DNA from: Verrucomicrobiia bacterium
GTDB lineage: Bacteria; Verrucomicrobiota; Verrucomicrobiia; Verrucomicrobiales; Akkermansiaceae
Length of the DNA: 64,000 nucleotides
NCBI GenBank assembly: GCA_947462875.1
Contig: CANHQJ010000015.1
Coordinates: forward strand, 1 to 64,000
Reading direction: 5' to 3'
The stretch's first letter is position 1; every line of letters starts with the position of its first letter. The notes under the pieces were generated by a model. The model made no database searches and was not told the DNA's origin. It saw only the letters and a program-made list of their open reading frames with translations. Shown piece by piece: positions 7,120-14,768 of the stretch. The translations under genes were made by a program, and so were the position numbers.

Positions 7120-7791
7120 ATGCATATCCTGATCGCTGAAGACGACCCCACCAGTTTGGAATTTCTCGCGGAAGGCCTGCGGGAAAATGGCTTCACCGTC
7201 GATGCCACACAAGACGGTCGACAAGCCCTCGTGATGCTCGCGCAAAACACCTATGATTTGATCATTCTCGATGTGATGATGCCGCAAATCGATGGCTGGG
7301 AAGTTCTGAACCGCATGCGCCAGCACCGCATCGCCACGCCTGTGCTGTTTCTCACCGCGTGCGATACCGTCAGTGACCGCGTCAAGGGGTTGGAGCTCGG
7401 TGCCGATGATTACCTGGTCAAGCCTTTCGCCTGGGCCGAGTTACTGGCACGCGTGCGCACGCTGCTGCGTCGCTCGGTCACCCGCCCCAGTGATTCGCTG
7501 GTCGTGGGCGATCTCGAACTCGACCTCTCACGCATGAAGGCCCATCGCAACGGCATGGTGATCGATCTTACCGCGAAGGAATTCCAGATGCTGACCTTGC
7601 TCGCGCGCAGCAAAGGGGAAATCGTCACCCGCGCCACGCTGGCCGAGCAGATCTGGGGCATGCCGAGTTTTGTGGAATCAAACGCCGTCGATGTCGCGCT
7701 CGGCCGTTTGCGCAAGAAAGTCGATGACCCGTTTGCCACCAAGTTGATTCATACGATCCGCGGACTGGGATACACGATCAAGGACGAATGA
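7120..7791 (+). CDS. OmpR/PhoB-family response regulator (heavy-metal CusR/CopR type)
   Basis: A 223-aa transcription factor with an N-terminal receiver domain and a C-terminal winged helix. Receiver residues are in place: acidic pair Asp8/Asp9 region (AEDDPTS), phospho-acceptor Asp51 (IILDVMMP), Thr79 and Lys101 (VKPF). The DNA-binding half has the usual LTAKEFQMLTLL and RKKVDDP...IRGLGY blocks. It is followed one base after its stop by the sensor kinase, so the two are co-expressed. Upstream at about 7055-7095 are three CAACC repeats that could be an autoregulatory site (inference). Similarity is to metal-responsive regulators, yet no efflux genes lie next to it. Confidence 0.93.
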   Translation: MHILIAEDDPTSLEFLAEGLRENGFTVDATQDGRQALVMLAQNTYDLIILDVMMPQIDGWEVLNRMRQHRIATPVLFLTACDTVSDRVKGLELGADDYLVKPFAWAELLARVRTLLRRSVTRPSDSLVVGDLELDLSRMKAHRNGMVIDLTAKEFQMLTLLARSKGEIVTRATLAEQIWGMPSFVESNAVDVALGRLRKKVDDPFATKLIHTIRGLGYTIKDE

Positions 7792-7792
7792 C

Positions 7793-9202
7793 ATGGCATC
7801 GCCCCACCACCACCCGCTCTCGCTAACGACGCGCCTGATGCTTAGTTACGCGCTCGGGAGCATCGTTGCGATCGCCGCCACGGGTTGGTATTTCCGCAGC
7901 GCACTGATGGAGCAAAGGCAGCAGGAGAGTTACGAACTGCTGATCAATCACATCACCAGCCTGCGCAACAGCGTGTTGGAAAATGCCGATAGTCCGCAAC
8001 GATCGGTCGAGTCACTGCTTTCCTCCAGCGCGCGCGATCCGCTGCACAGCATCCATGGCCGATTGATCAACAGCAAGGGCGACGTGTTGTTCACCACGCC
8101 TGAAATGGATCGCCTTTCCCTATCCCCGCCCTTTCCCGCCCACCTGACCGATGAGCAGGACATGCAGATCGTCAAGGACCGGCGCGGCAACAAATCACAG
8201 CATGACATCTACTGGTTGGCGGCCACCATCGCCGGCATCGATGGCGGAAATGACACCATCTATCAGGCGCAGTATGTCGACACCCATCTGAGTGATTGGC
8301 TCAAAACCTTCCATGGTCTGTGGCTGCGGGCCACCTTGATCGGAGGAATCTCGTTTTCCTTCCTCGGTTGGTGCATCGCCCGCAGAGGCCTGAGACCCCT
8401 GCGACAGATCACACAGGCCTTGGGGAAAATCACCGCCAAGGATCTGAACGAACGCATTTCCACCGACAACTGGCCCCGCGAAATCACGGCACTGGCGAGC
8501 GAATTCGACCGCATGCTCACAAGCCTCCAGCAGTCGTTCCGCCAGCTCTCCCAGTTCACCGGCGATGCCGCCCATGAATTCCGCACACCGCTCAACAACC
8601 TGTTAGGCGCGACCAGTCTCGCGCTGAGCAAAGAGCGCAGCCCCGAGCAATACATCGCGCTGTTGCAATCACACGTCGAGCAGTTCAACCGGCTCAACCG
8701 CATGATCGAGAGCCTGCTGTTTCTGGCACGGGCGGATAACAGCTCCTCGGGCTTCCAGCTGCAACAGGTGGATGTGGGGGCCTGTGCCAGAGAGGTGCTC
8801 GATTTCTTCTCCGCTGTGGCCGAGGAACGCGATATCCGTTTGCAAGTGCGCGGCGAGGCCACGATCATGGCGGACGAATCGATGCTGCGCATCGCCCTCT
8901 CGAACCTGGTGTCAAACGGTCTGCGTTTTACGCCTCATGGGAAAAAGTTGAGCATCGTCGTGGAGCGGAATGATCAGCACAAAGTCATCGTCTCGGTGAT
9001 TGATTCCGGACCCGGCATTGCTCCGGAGCATTACGAAAACATTTTCGATCGCTACTACCGATTGGAAAAATCCCGCACGTCGGAGGGCGCGGGGCTGGGC
9101 CTGTCGATCGTGCAAACCATCATGCAGCTGCACGGTGGCAAGGCGCTGGTGGACCGCGCTCCGGGAGGAGGCGCGGTGTTTTCACTGGTGTTTCCCTCGT
9201 GA
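7793..9202 (+). CDS. Sensor histidine kinase (heavy-metal CusS type)
   Basis: A 469-aa inner-membrane kinase partnering the upstream response regulator. Order: TM1 about residues 14-35, a periplasmic sensor region of about 135 residues, TM2 about 176-196, a HAMP linker (RRGLRPLRQITQAL), dimerisation domain with phospho-acceptor His261 (AAHEFRTPL), then the ATPase domain with the N box (SNLVSNGLRFTP), G1 (DSGPGIA, Asp404) and G2 (EGAGLGLSIV). The ATG at 7793 follows the regulator stop with one base between, indicating translational coupling. The ligand is unknown; the family often senses copper, silver or other metals. Its stop lies four bases from that of the convergent fmt gene. Confidence 0.92.
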   Translation: MASPHHHPLSLTTRLMLSYALGSIVAIAATGWYFRSALMEQRQQESYELLINHITSLRNSVLENADSPQRSVESLLSSSARDPLHSIHGRLINSKGDVLFTTPEMDRLSLSPPFPAHLTDEQDMQIVKDRRGNKSQHDIYWLAATIAGIDGGNDTIYQAQYVDTHLSDWLKTFHGLWLRATLIGGISFSFLGWCIARRGLRPLRQITQALGKITAKDLNERISTDNWPREITALASEFDRMLTSLQQSFRQLSQFTGDAAHEFRTPLNNLLGATSLALSKERSPEQYIALLQSHVEQFNRLNRMIESLLFLARADNSSSGFQLQQVDVGACAREVLDFFSAVAEERDIRLQVRGEATIMADESMLRIALSNLVSNGLRFTPHGKKLSIVVERNDQHKVIVSVIDSGPGIAPEHYENIFDRYYRLEKSRTSEGAGLGLSIVQTIMQLHGGKALVDRAPGGGAVFSLVFPS

Positions 9203-9206
9203 AACA

Positions 9207-10136
9207 TCACTGCGGCACAAAACGGATGCTTTCCCGTTGACCGCGCGCGAAATCCGTCGCCCGCATGCGCTTGCCTCCCTCGGCCTGCACATCCGTGAGA
9301 GCCAGAGCGCCCTCGCCGCAGCCCACCAGCAGCTGATGATCGCGGACTTCGGTTTCACCGGCACCGATCTCGACACCCTCGACCACTCTCACAGGAGGAA
9401 ATACTTTCACCCGCTGACCCTGCTCCATGACGGCGAATGTGCCCGGCCACGGATCGTAGGCACGGATGCGGCGTTCCAGCGCTGCGGCGGATGAGCGCCA
9501 CGAAAGCCGCCCATCCTCGCGCGCCAATTTGCCGACATAACTCACTTGCGAAGGATCCTGCGCCAGGCGAGGCGCTTGCCCCGCGGCGAGCATCTGGATC
9601 ACCTCCGCCAGCGCCTCGGGTGCCAGTTCAGCCAGCAAATCATGCAGCGAGCCGCCCGTTTCTTCCGCACGGATCGGCGTGGTTTTTTGCAAAATCATGT
9701 CACCCGCATCGAGCTCGCGCACCATGTGCATGACGGTGATGCCGCTGACTTCATCGCCCTGATCGATGGCCGCCTGAATGCAGGCCGCGCCACGATATAC
9801 CGGCAAGAGAGAGGCATGCAGATTGATGCATCCGAGAGGGGGAATGGCCAAAAAGCGTTCGGTGAGGATTTGGCCGTACGCCATGACCACGATCAGATCG
9901 GGTGACAGCGCCGCCACCGAATCGATCGCAGATTTTTTGCGCAAGCTATCCGGCTGCATGACGGGAATGCCCGCGTCCAAAGCCCTCAGTTTGATCGTCG
10001 GCGGCGTGAGCTGCATCTTGCGCCCCGCCGGCTTATCGGGTTGGGTCACGAGAGCCAGTATCTCGCACGGCGAGCGCACCATCCAGTCCCATGTCGGCAA
10101 AGCGATGTCCCCGGTAGCGACAAAAACAACTCTCAT
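9207..10136 (-). CDS. fmt: Methionyl-tRNA formyltransferase
   Basis: Transfers the formyl group from 10-formyl-THF to initiator Met-tRNA. The 309-aa protein has the N-terminal formyltransferase fold with the signature NLHASLLPVYRGAACIQAAI (catalytic Asn and His of the family) and the downstream ITVMHMVRELDAGDMI block, followed by the C-terminal OB-like domain beginning near GKLAREDGRLSW. The start at 10136 lies two bases after the adk stop, so the genes are translationally coupled. The usual partner def (peptide deformylase) is not adjacent. Converges with the sensor kinase gene. Confidence 0.96.
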   Translation of the reverse strand: MRVVFVATGDIALPTWDWMVRSPCEILALVTQPDKPAGRKMQLTPPTIKLRALDAGIPVMQPDSLRKKSAIDSVAALSPDLIVVMAYGQILTERFLAIPPLGCINLHASLLPVYRGAACIQAAIDQGDEVSGITVMHMVRELDAGDMILQKTTPIRAEETGGSLHDLLAELAPEALAEVIQMLAAGQAPRLAQDPSQVSYVGKLAREDGRLSWRSSAAALERRIRAYDPWPGTFAVMEQGQRVKVFPPVRVVEGVEIGAGETEVRDHQLLVGCGEGALALTDVQAEGGKRMRATDFARGQRESIRFVPQ

Positions 10137-10138
10137 GA

Positions 10139-10771
10139 TCAGATGATTCTGCCCTCGGACTCCTTGTAGCTAGGGAGCTTGAGAATCACCGAAGTGATTT
10201 GATTGATCACCTGCACGGGCGGCTTGGTGGCGTCGATCTCACATATGATCTCACTTGGGAAAAAATCGAGAATCGGCTTGGTTTCCTCTTCATATGTCGC
10301 AATGCGGCGCTGGATCACCACCTCGTTGGCGTCATCGATGCGATTGTCTTTCAGCGCCCGTTTGCGCATACGGCGGGCCAGTTCGGCACGGTTCGGGCAG
10401 GACAAATGGAAGACTTGTTCGATTTGCACAAAATTCCCCATGTATTGCGCCTGAGCGACATTGCGGGGAATGCCATCGAGCACCAAGTAATCGATGTCCG
10501 GCTTATACAAGTGCATGTCGCTCCAATTCGCCACCTGGGTTTTCCAGAGTTCCACCGTCAGTTCATCCGGCACCAATTCCCCACGGCTGGAGTATTCCAC
10601 AAACTTCTGCCCCAGCGGCGTACGGGTATCGAGCGAGCGGAAGACATTGCCGCACTCGCAATGGAAGAAGCGGGGAATCATGCCGAGGATTTTCCCTTGG
10701 GTGCCCTTTCCGGAGCCGGGCGCTCCCAGCAGGATGATGGCAGGACGTTTGGTTTCAAAAACTTTTGACAT
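10139..10771 (-). CDS. adk: Adenylate kinase family protein, short-LID form
   Basis: Nucleoside monophosphate kinase of 210 aa. The Walker A loop GAPGSGKGTQ is near residues 16-25, followed by the NMP-binding segment (RGELVPDELT) and the DGIPRN motif. The LID region is short (RKRALKDNRIDDANEVVIQRR): the long zinc or beta-hairpin LID of standard bacterial Adk is missing. Short-LID enzymes can be adenylate or UMP/CMP-like kinases, so substrate is less certain than fold, and a second standard adk elsewhere is possible. The ATG at 10771 (MSKVFETKRP) is preferred over an upstream in-frame start. Cotranscribed with fmt. Confidence 0.85.
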   Translation of the reverse strand: MSKVFETKRPAIILLGAPGSGKGTQGKILGMIPRFFHCECGNVFRSLDTRTPLGQKFVEYSSRGELVPDELTVELWKTQVANWSDMHLYKPDIDYLVLDGIPRNVAQAQYMGNFVQIEQVFHLSCPNRAELARRMRKRALKDNRIDDANEVVIQRRIATYEEETKPILDFFPSEIICEIDATKPPVQVINQITSVILKLPSYKESEGRII

Positions 10772-10818
10772 AGGTGACGCAGCAGTAAGAGGAATCAGTG
10801 GAAATGACAAGGAGCGAA

Positions 10819-11325
10819 TCAGTGAATTTCCACCGACAGGTCATCGCTCAGGTTCTCGATCGCGGCACGCAAGGCAGACTCATCGCTGGAACCGGGCAAA
10901 CTCACCTTGCCCGAGGCGCGGAACAAAGGATGCCCGGACATCGCCGCACTCTCCAGCCCCGTCACCAGTTCCTCCACATTGCCCCCGCAGTGCGCGATGG
11001 CCTGCGTCAGCTCATGCACGATGCCGGCACGATCATTGCCCACGACATCGATGTGCCACACACGCCGATCCTCCGCACACGGAGTCGCCTCCTGAATCAA
11101 CTGGATCTGGATCCCCTCCACCGCCAGCTTTTGCAGCGCGGCGGATAATGCGGCCACCTGTTCCGCCGGACAGTCCACTCGCAGGATCCCGGCAAAATGC
11201 CCCGCCAATCGCGCCATGCGACTCTCCTGCCAACTGGCCTGATGCGCGGCTACGATCGCTGCGATGGAACGCACCAACCCCGTGCGGTCCGCACCCAAAA
11301 TGGTCATGATCAATGTTTCTTTCAT
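10819..11325 (-). CDS. Double ACT-domain protein, GcvR-like
   Basis: A 168-aa protein made of two ACT domains, about residues 3-75 (ETLIMTILGADRTGLVRSIA) and 85-160 (VWHIDVVGNDRAGIVHELTQ). Both carry the Gly-Ala-Asp-Arg-x-Gly-type ligand loop. This is the architecture of GcvR, the glycine-responsive repressor partner, and of related amino-acid sensors. It lacks a DNA-binding domain, as GcvR does. It lies upstream of adk and fmt on the same strand with a 47-base gap. gcvP is about 30 kb away in this window, so a link to glycine cleavage is possible but unproven. Start at 11325 chosen over an upstream frame extension. Confidence 0.75.
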   Translation of the reverse strand: MKETLIMTILGADRTGLVRSIAAIVAAHQASWQESRMARLAGHFAGILRVDCPAEQVAALSAALQKLAVEGIQIQLIQEATPCAEDRRVWHIDVVGNDRAGIVHELTQAIAHCGGNVEELVTGLESAAMSGHPLFRASGKVSLPGSSDESALRAAIENLSDDLSVEIH

Positions 11326-11504
11326 CTGCCCCACACTGCCAGACAATCAACCACCAGGTCACGGTTTTATTGTAATTTTCCGAAAAAATTAGGAAAAATT
11401 AGATCTTGCTGTTTGTTAAGCACTCAAGATTATTACTATGTCTTTCGTAGCAAGTCATGCACTCCCTCGCCAATCTCCCCTGTTTTCCTACCGAATCCCC
11501 TTGC

Positions 11505-11942
11505 ATGGACGAGAATCTGCGCCAGCCCTTCGTGGAAGATGGAGTGATCAACGCCGTCGTGCGCCGACAGGAGCTCGGCTGGCAAGACTTGCGCTACATC
11601 GGTGAAGACTTCGCCGGTCGCGATGATTGCCCCGCGCCGATTGACAGCGCCCACCCGTGGACCACACGCCAGGCCTGCGGGGCCTTCTTCGCACCCGCGC
11701 CCGAGGCTCCCGCCCCGGCCCTCATCGACGCGTCAGAGCCACACTCCTCGGAGACGCTTGAGGAAAGCCACGCCCCCCTCTGGCGTCGTTCGCTGGCCAT
11801 CGCAAGTGCCGCGGCCATCCTGCTATCCTCCTCCCTGATCGGCCTGTGGGCGCCCCACTCGTTCGCCCCGCAAACATCGCAGGATCAGCCGGAAAACAAC
11901 AAGCAAGATGCCACCATGGTCACCCAGGTGAGCGGTCGCTAG
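11505..11942 (+). CDS. Hypothetical single-span membrane protein
   Basis: I do not recognise this 145-aa protein. The N-terminal ~50 residues look folded (MDENLRQPFVEDGVINAVVR), then comes an Ala/Pro-rich linker (FFAPAPEAPAPALIDASEP), a single hydrophobic span near residues 97-115 (SLAIASAAAILLSSSLIGLW) and a short polar tail. The arrangement suggests a cytoplasmic head anchored by one helix. An in-frame ATG at 11457 is also possible. It precedes three mini-cytochrome genes on the same strand (52-base gap to the first), so it may belong to the same transcription unit, perhaps as an assembly or regulatory partner (inference). Confidence 0.55.
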   Translation: MDENLRQPFVEDGVINAVVRRQELGWQDLRYIGEDFAGRDDCPAPIDSAHPWTTRQACGAFFAPAPEAPAPALIDASEPHSSETLEESHAPLWRRSLAIASAAAILLSSSLIGLWAPHSFAPQTSQDQPENNKQDATMVTQVSGR

Positions 11943-11994
11943 TCCCTTTTGGATTGTGATCGACAGAAGAAACAAAACCTGCTTGTTTCACTTC

Positions 11995-12327
11995 ATGCAA
12001 CATTGGTCGCTGGGTTTGGTATTGCTCGCTGTCTGCGCGGTCGGATGCGGCCCTGACGTGGAGGCTATCCCACAGGTGACCGATCAGATGGCCACAGGCA
12101 TGGGAGTGGAAAAACCCCAACTCCAGCGTGGTCGCGATCTCTACATGGCACACTGCAACCAATGCCACGCCCGCGTGAAGCCGGCAAAAATCGATCCGGA
12201 GTACTGGAGGGAAATCTTGCCACACATGAGCAAAAATGCCAAACTGAACCCGTCGCAGCTACGGGACTTGCAAACCTACCTAATCGCCGCGCACGGCACC
12301 GTCTATCAACTCGATCAGCAACACTAA
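11995..12327 (+). CDS. Small c-type cytochrome lipoprotein 1
   Basis: A 110-aa exported protein. The N-terminal hydrophobic stretch ends in LAVCAVGC, a lipobox, so the mature protein should be attached to a membrane by a lipid on Cys. One haem c motif, CNQCH, follows in HCNQCHARVKP, and a Met in LPHMSKNAKL sits where the distal haem ligand of class I cytochromes lies. The haem part is only about 75 residues, smaller than most cytochromes c. It is the first of three tandem genes with the same plan (LxRGRxxYxxHCxxCH). The frame opens at a GTG at 11956; the ATG at 11995 gives a normal lipoprotein signal. Confidence 0.78.
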   Translation: MQHWSLGLVLLAVCAVGCGPDVEAIPQVTDQMATGMGVEKPQLQRGRDLYMAHCNQCHARVKPAKIDPEYWREILPHMSKNAKLNPSQLRDLQTYLIAAHGTVYQLDQQH

Positions 12328-12342
12328 CCCGACGCATTCTTG

Positions 12343-12693
12343 ATGAAACCCATTCTTCTCACCGCCAGCCTTGCCTTTTTCCTCGCCAGCTGCGCCAGCT
12401 CGCCCACGGGCGATATCGAACAAGGGAGCGAACCGGAGCAAGGCGGCATTTCGGAAGTTCCCAACCCCTCACCCGAGATGGCGAAAAAAAGCGGCACGTC
12501 CCTCGACAAACTGCAACGGGGTCACGCGGTGTATATGCTGAACTGCGCGCAGTGCCACGCCTACCCGCTGCCCGAGGACCTCGATGACGCGGAGTTCACC
12601 GAGACCGTGCCGAAAATGGTCAAACACGCGGGCCTTGCGAACGAAGAAGGTTCCGCGGTGCTTTCCTACATTTTGGCAGTGAAAAAATTATAA
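12343..12693 (+). CDS. Small c-type cytochrome lipoprotein 2
   Basis: A 116-aa paralogue of its neighbours. The signal peptide ends in the lipobox FLASC, followed by an acidic Ser/Gly/Glu linker (GDIEQGSEPEQGG). The single haem motif is CAQCH in LNCAQCHAYPLPEDL, and VPKMVKHAGL carries the likely distal Met. It starts 15 bases after the stop of gene 1 and ends 10 bases before gene 3, so the three are one operon. The haem region aligns best with gene 3 (CHxYxLPxx). Likely role: electron transfer or haem-based sensing at the cell envelope; the partner is unknown. Confidence 0.78.
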   Translation: MKPILLTASLAFFLASCASSPTGDIEQGSEPEQGGISEVPNPSPEMAKKSGTSLDKLQRGHAVYMLNCAQCHAYPLPEDLDDAEFTETVPKMVKHAGLANEEGSAVLSYILAVKKL

Positions 12694-12703
12694 TTCCCCG
12701 CTT

Positions 12704-13018
12704 ATGAAACGCTGGCTCTGGACATTATCACTGGGCGCGCTCGCCATCGCCGCCTGTTCACCAAGCCTGGACCGGATGGCACCGCCTGTCACACCCGCCA
12801 TGGCCGCGAGCAGCAAGGCGACGGAGGGAAATCTCCAGCTCGGGCGCGCGGCATACATCGCCCACTGCGGGCGCTGTCATGAGTATCAGTTGCCCGATAC
12901 GGTCAGCGATGAGGACTGGCATGTCGTCGTGCCGGGCATGGCGTGGAATGCCGGCCTCAGCAAAAAGGATGAAGTCGCGATCCGGCAGTATCTCATCGCC
13001 GCCAAAACAAAGCAGTGA
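12704..13018 (+). CDS. Small c-type cytochrome lipoprotein 3
   Basis: A 104-aa third member of the tandem set, with lipobox AIAAC, a Pro/Ala linker, haem motif CGRCH (AHCGRCHEYQLPDT) and a probable distal Met in VVPGMAWNAGLSKKDE. The C-terminal helix IRQYLIAAK corresponds to LQTYLIAAH in gene 1 and LSYILAVKK in gene 2, confirming common origin. Its stop overlaps the GTG start of the LysE-family exporter (GTGA), so the exporter is translationally coupled to the cytochromes, an unexpected pairing. Confidence 0.78.
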   Translation: MKRWLWTLSLGALAIAACSPSLDRMAPPVTPAMAASSKATEGNLQLGRAAYIAHCGRCHEYQLPDTVSDEDWHVVVPGMAWNAGLSKKDEVAIRQYLIAAKTKQ

Positions 13019-13617
13019 ACCCCATCGCCGAGCTACTGCTGTTCGCGGGCATCATGGCGGTGGCACAGTTCAGCCCCGGTCCCGATATGATCCTGCTGAC
13101 CAGCACCTCCCTGCGCCATGGCGGTCGTGCGGGTGCGATCATGGCATGCGGCATCGCCACGGGTCTGGCATTTCACGCGATTCTGGCACTGGCAGGCGGT
13201 GGTTATATTTTCACGCGTGAATCGGCTTTTTTGCCGTATGCGAAAATGGCCGCCTCACTCTATCTCGCCTACCTCGCCTGGCAGGTATTCCGCAGTGATC
13301 TGACGGAGACGCAGACGAGTGTCACCAGTCAACACCGCCATTACCTGCGCGGGCTTTTCTGCAATCTGCTCAATCCGAAAGCGGCACTGGTGCTCACGAG
13401 TATCTGCGCGCCGTTTTTGCAACATTCCTCGGGTATCGCTAAACCGCTGGCCCTCGGTGCGATCATCGTCGGCCAGGGTGCCGTGCTATGGATCCTGTGG
13501 GCGTATTTGCTGCAAACCAAAGCCCTGCGCGATGGCTATGAACGCAGCCGCTGGTGGATCAACCGCTGCTTTTCCGCGCTGTTGTTGCTGCTCGCCGCTA
13601 TGATCTGGCTGAGATGA
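13015..13617 (+). CDS. LysE/RhtB-family amino-acid exporter
   Basis: A 200-aa inner-membrane protein with about six helices. The family blocks are present: QFSPGPDMILL near residues 18-28 and LLNPKAALV near residue 120. Members export amino acids such as lysine, threonine or homoserine lactone; the substrate cannot be told. It begins with GTG, overlapping the stop of the third mini-cytochrome by four bases. It converges on the bactofilin gene. Confidence 0.88.
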   Translation: MNPIAELLLFAGIMAVAQFSPGPDMILLTSTSLRHGGRAGAIMACGIATGLAFHAILALAGGGYIFTRESAFLPYAKMAASLYLAYLAWQVFRSDLTETQTSVTSQHRHYLRGLFCNLLNPKAALVLTSICAPFLQHSSGIAKPLALGAIIVGQGAVLWILWAYLLQTKALRDGYERSRWWINRCFSALLLLLAAMIWLR

Positions 13618-13629
13618 AACCGCTCAGTC

Positions 13630-13947
13630 TCAGCCGATTTCCGTACGGCCCGCCAGTTGCGCGCCTTCTTCCATCGCGAACATCTTCGCCTTGATGTCGC
13701 CATCCAGGCGCGATTTTGCTTTCAGCTCGCAACGCTCCGAGATGATCTTGCCCTCGACTTTGCCGAAAACCTTGACCTCACCGGCGGTGATGTCGCCCTT
13801 GATGCAGGCGTTTTCCCCGATCGTCACGCGTCCTTTGTCGGACATGATCTGCCCTTCGATTTTGCCATCAATGATCATGTCATTCGAGAACCGAACGGAT
13901 CCGATGATTTCGATGCCTTGCGCGAGAACGTTTGTAGGATTTGCCAT
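13630..13947 (-). CDS. Bactofilin
   Basis: A 105-aa bactofilin (DUF583) that polymerises without nucleotide into cytoskeletal filaments at the membrane. The central beta-helix is visible as repeats of about 18 residues rich in Gly, Ile and Val (IEGQIMSDKGRVTIGENA, IKGDITAGEVKVFGKVEG, KIISERCELKAKSRLDG). It has only short tails on either side, typical of minimal bactofilins. Such proteins help set cell shape, stalks or peptidoglycan enzyme placement. It is transcribed alone; the genes on each side are unrelated. Confidence 0.93.
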   Translation of the reverse strand: MANPTNVLAQGIEIIGSVRFSNDMIIDGKIEGQIMSDKGRVTIGENACIKGDITAGEVKVFGKVEGKIISERCELKAKSRLDGDIKAKMFAMEEGAQLAGRTEIG

Positions 13948-14020
13948 AGCGGCGCCACCTCACCAGAAATCCCGGCGCTTGGCAATGCCAAATCCCGCAT
14001 CTCCAAAACTTTCCCCCGCA

Positions 14021-14698
14021 CTACCCGGGCGCTATTTCCAGGATGGTCACCTGCCCGTCCACGCAAAAACGCACATTCACTCCGCAAAGCCGCGCGCCAT
14101 AAACGCGCGCGCCATCATCGTGCACCGCGGGTCGAGGGTCCTGGGCCAGAGCCTCGCGTATGATAGACTGATCGCGTGCGGACAATTTCGCAAAATCCTC
14201 CCCCGCCGCATCGGCCACACGCACGGGCATGGCCGGCGGCGCGTCCAGGGCATACCCGCAACGCGCGTCCGGCACGGATTCGGCATAGGCCAAATAAGGC
14301 TTTAGGTCGTACACCGGCGTGCCATCGATGCAATCCACACCACCTAACAGCAATACCGGACCCTCTGCGGAAGATTCCACTCCCTCGATGCGACAAAGCG
14401 AAAGACCAAGCCCGTTCGGACGAAAGGTGCTGCGGCTCGCCCACACCCCCACGCGCTGATTGCCGCCGAGCCGGGGCGGTCGCACGGTCGGAGTCCATCC
14501 CTTGTCTTGCGTTTCATGAAAGCCGAAAATCACCCACACATGGGAAAAGCCCTCGATCCCTCGCAAGAACTCCTCGCCGCGGAATGGCTCGTGAAAATGG
14601 ATGCGTCCCCAGGCACTCGGGCACAGGCCCGGTTGGCGCGGAGTGGCGAATTTTTCCCCGAAACAACTGCGCATCACCCCGATCGGCTGAATTTCCAT
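14021..14698 (-). CDS. trmO: tRNA (N6-threonylcarbamoyladenosine37-N6)-methyltransferase TrmO
   Basis: SAM-dependent methylation of t6A37 in tRNA. The 225-aa protein has the TsaA/TrmO beta-barrel blocks: IGVMRSCFGEKFATPRQPG, FSHVWVIFGFH, VRPPRLGGNQRVGVWASRS, FRPNGLGLSL and DGTPVYDLKPYL, and the small C-terminal domain seen in longer members. The ATG at 14698 (MEIQPIGVM) is preferred over an upstream frame start. It lies 70 bases downstream of dabA on the same strand and may share its transcript, without an obvious functional link. Confidence 0.92.
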   Translation of the reverse strand: MEIQPIGVMRSCFGEKFATPRQPGLCPSAWGRIHFHEPFRGEEFLRGIEGFSHVWVIFGFHETQDKGWTPTVRPPRLGGNQRVGVWASRSTFRPNGLGLSLCRIEGVESSAEGPVLLLGGVDCIDGTPVYDLKPYLAYAESVPDARCGYALDAPPAMPVRVADAAGEDFAKLSARDQSIIREALAQDPRPAVHDDGARVYGARLCGVNVRFCVDGQVTILEIAPG

Positions 14699-14768
14699 AC
14701 CCCAAGCAAGGCCATACACGCTCACCAGGACAAGAAAAAACTACCGATCGTCGCGACCGAGCTGGGTG

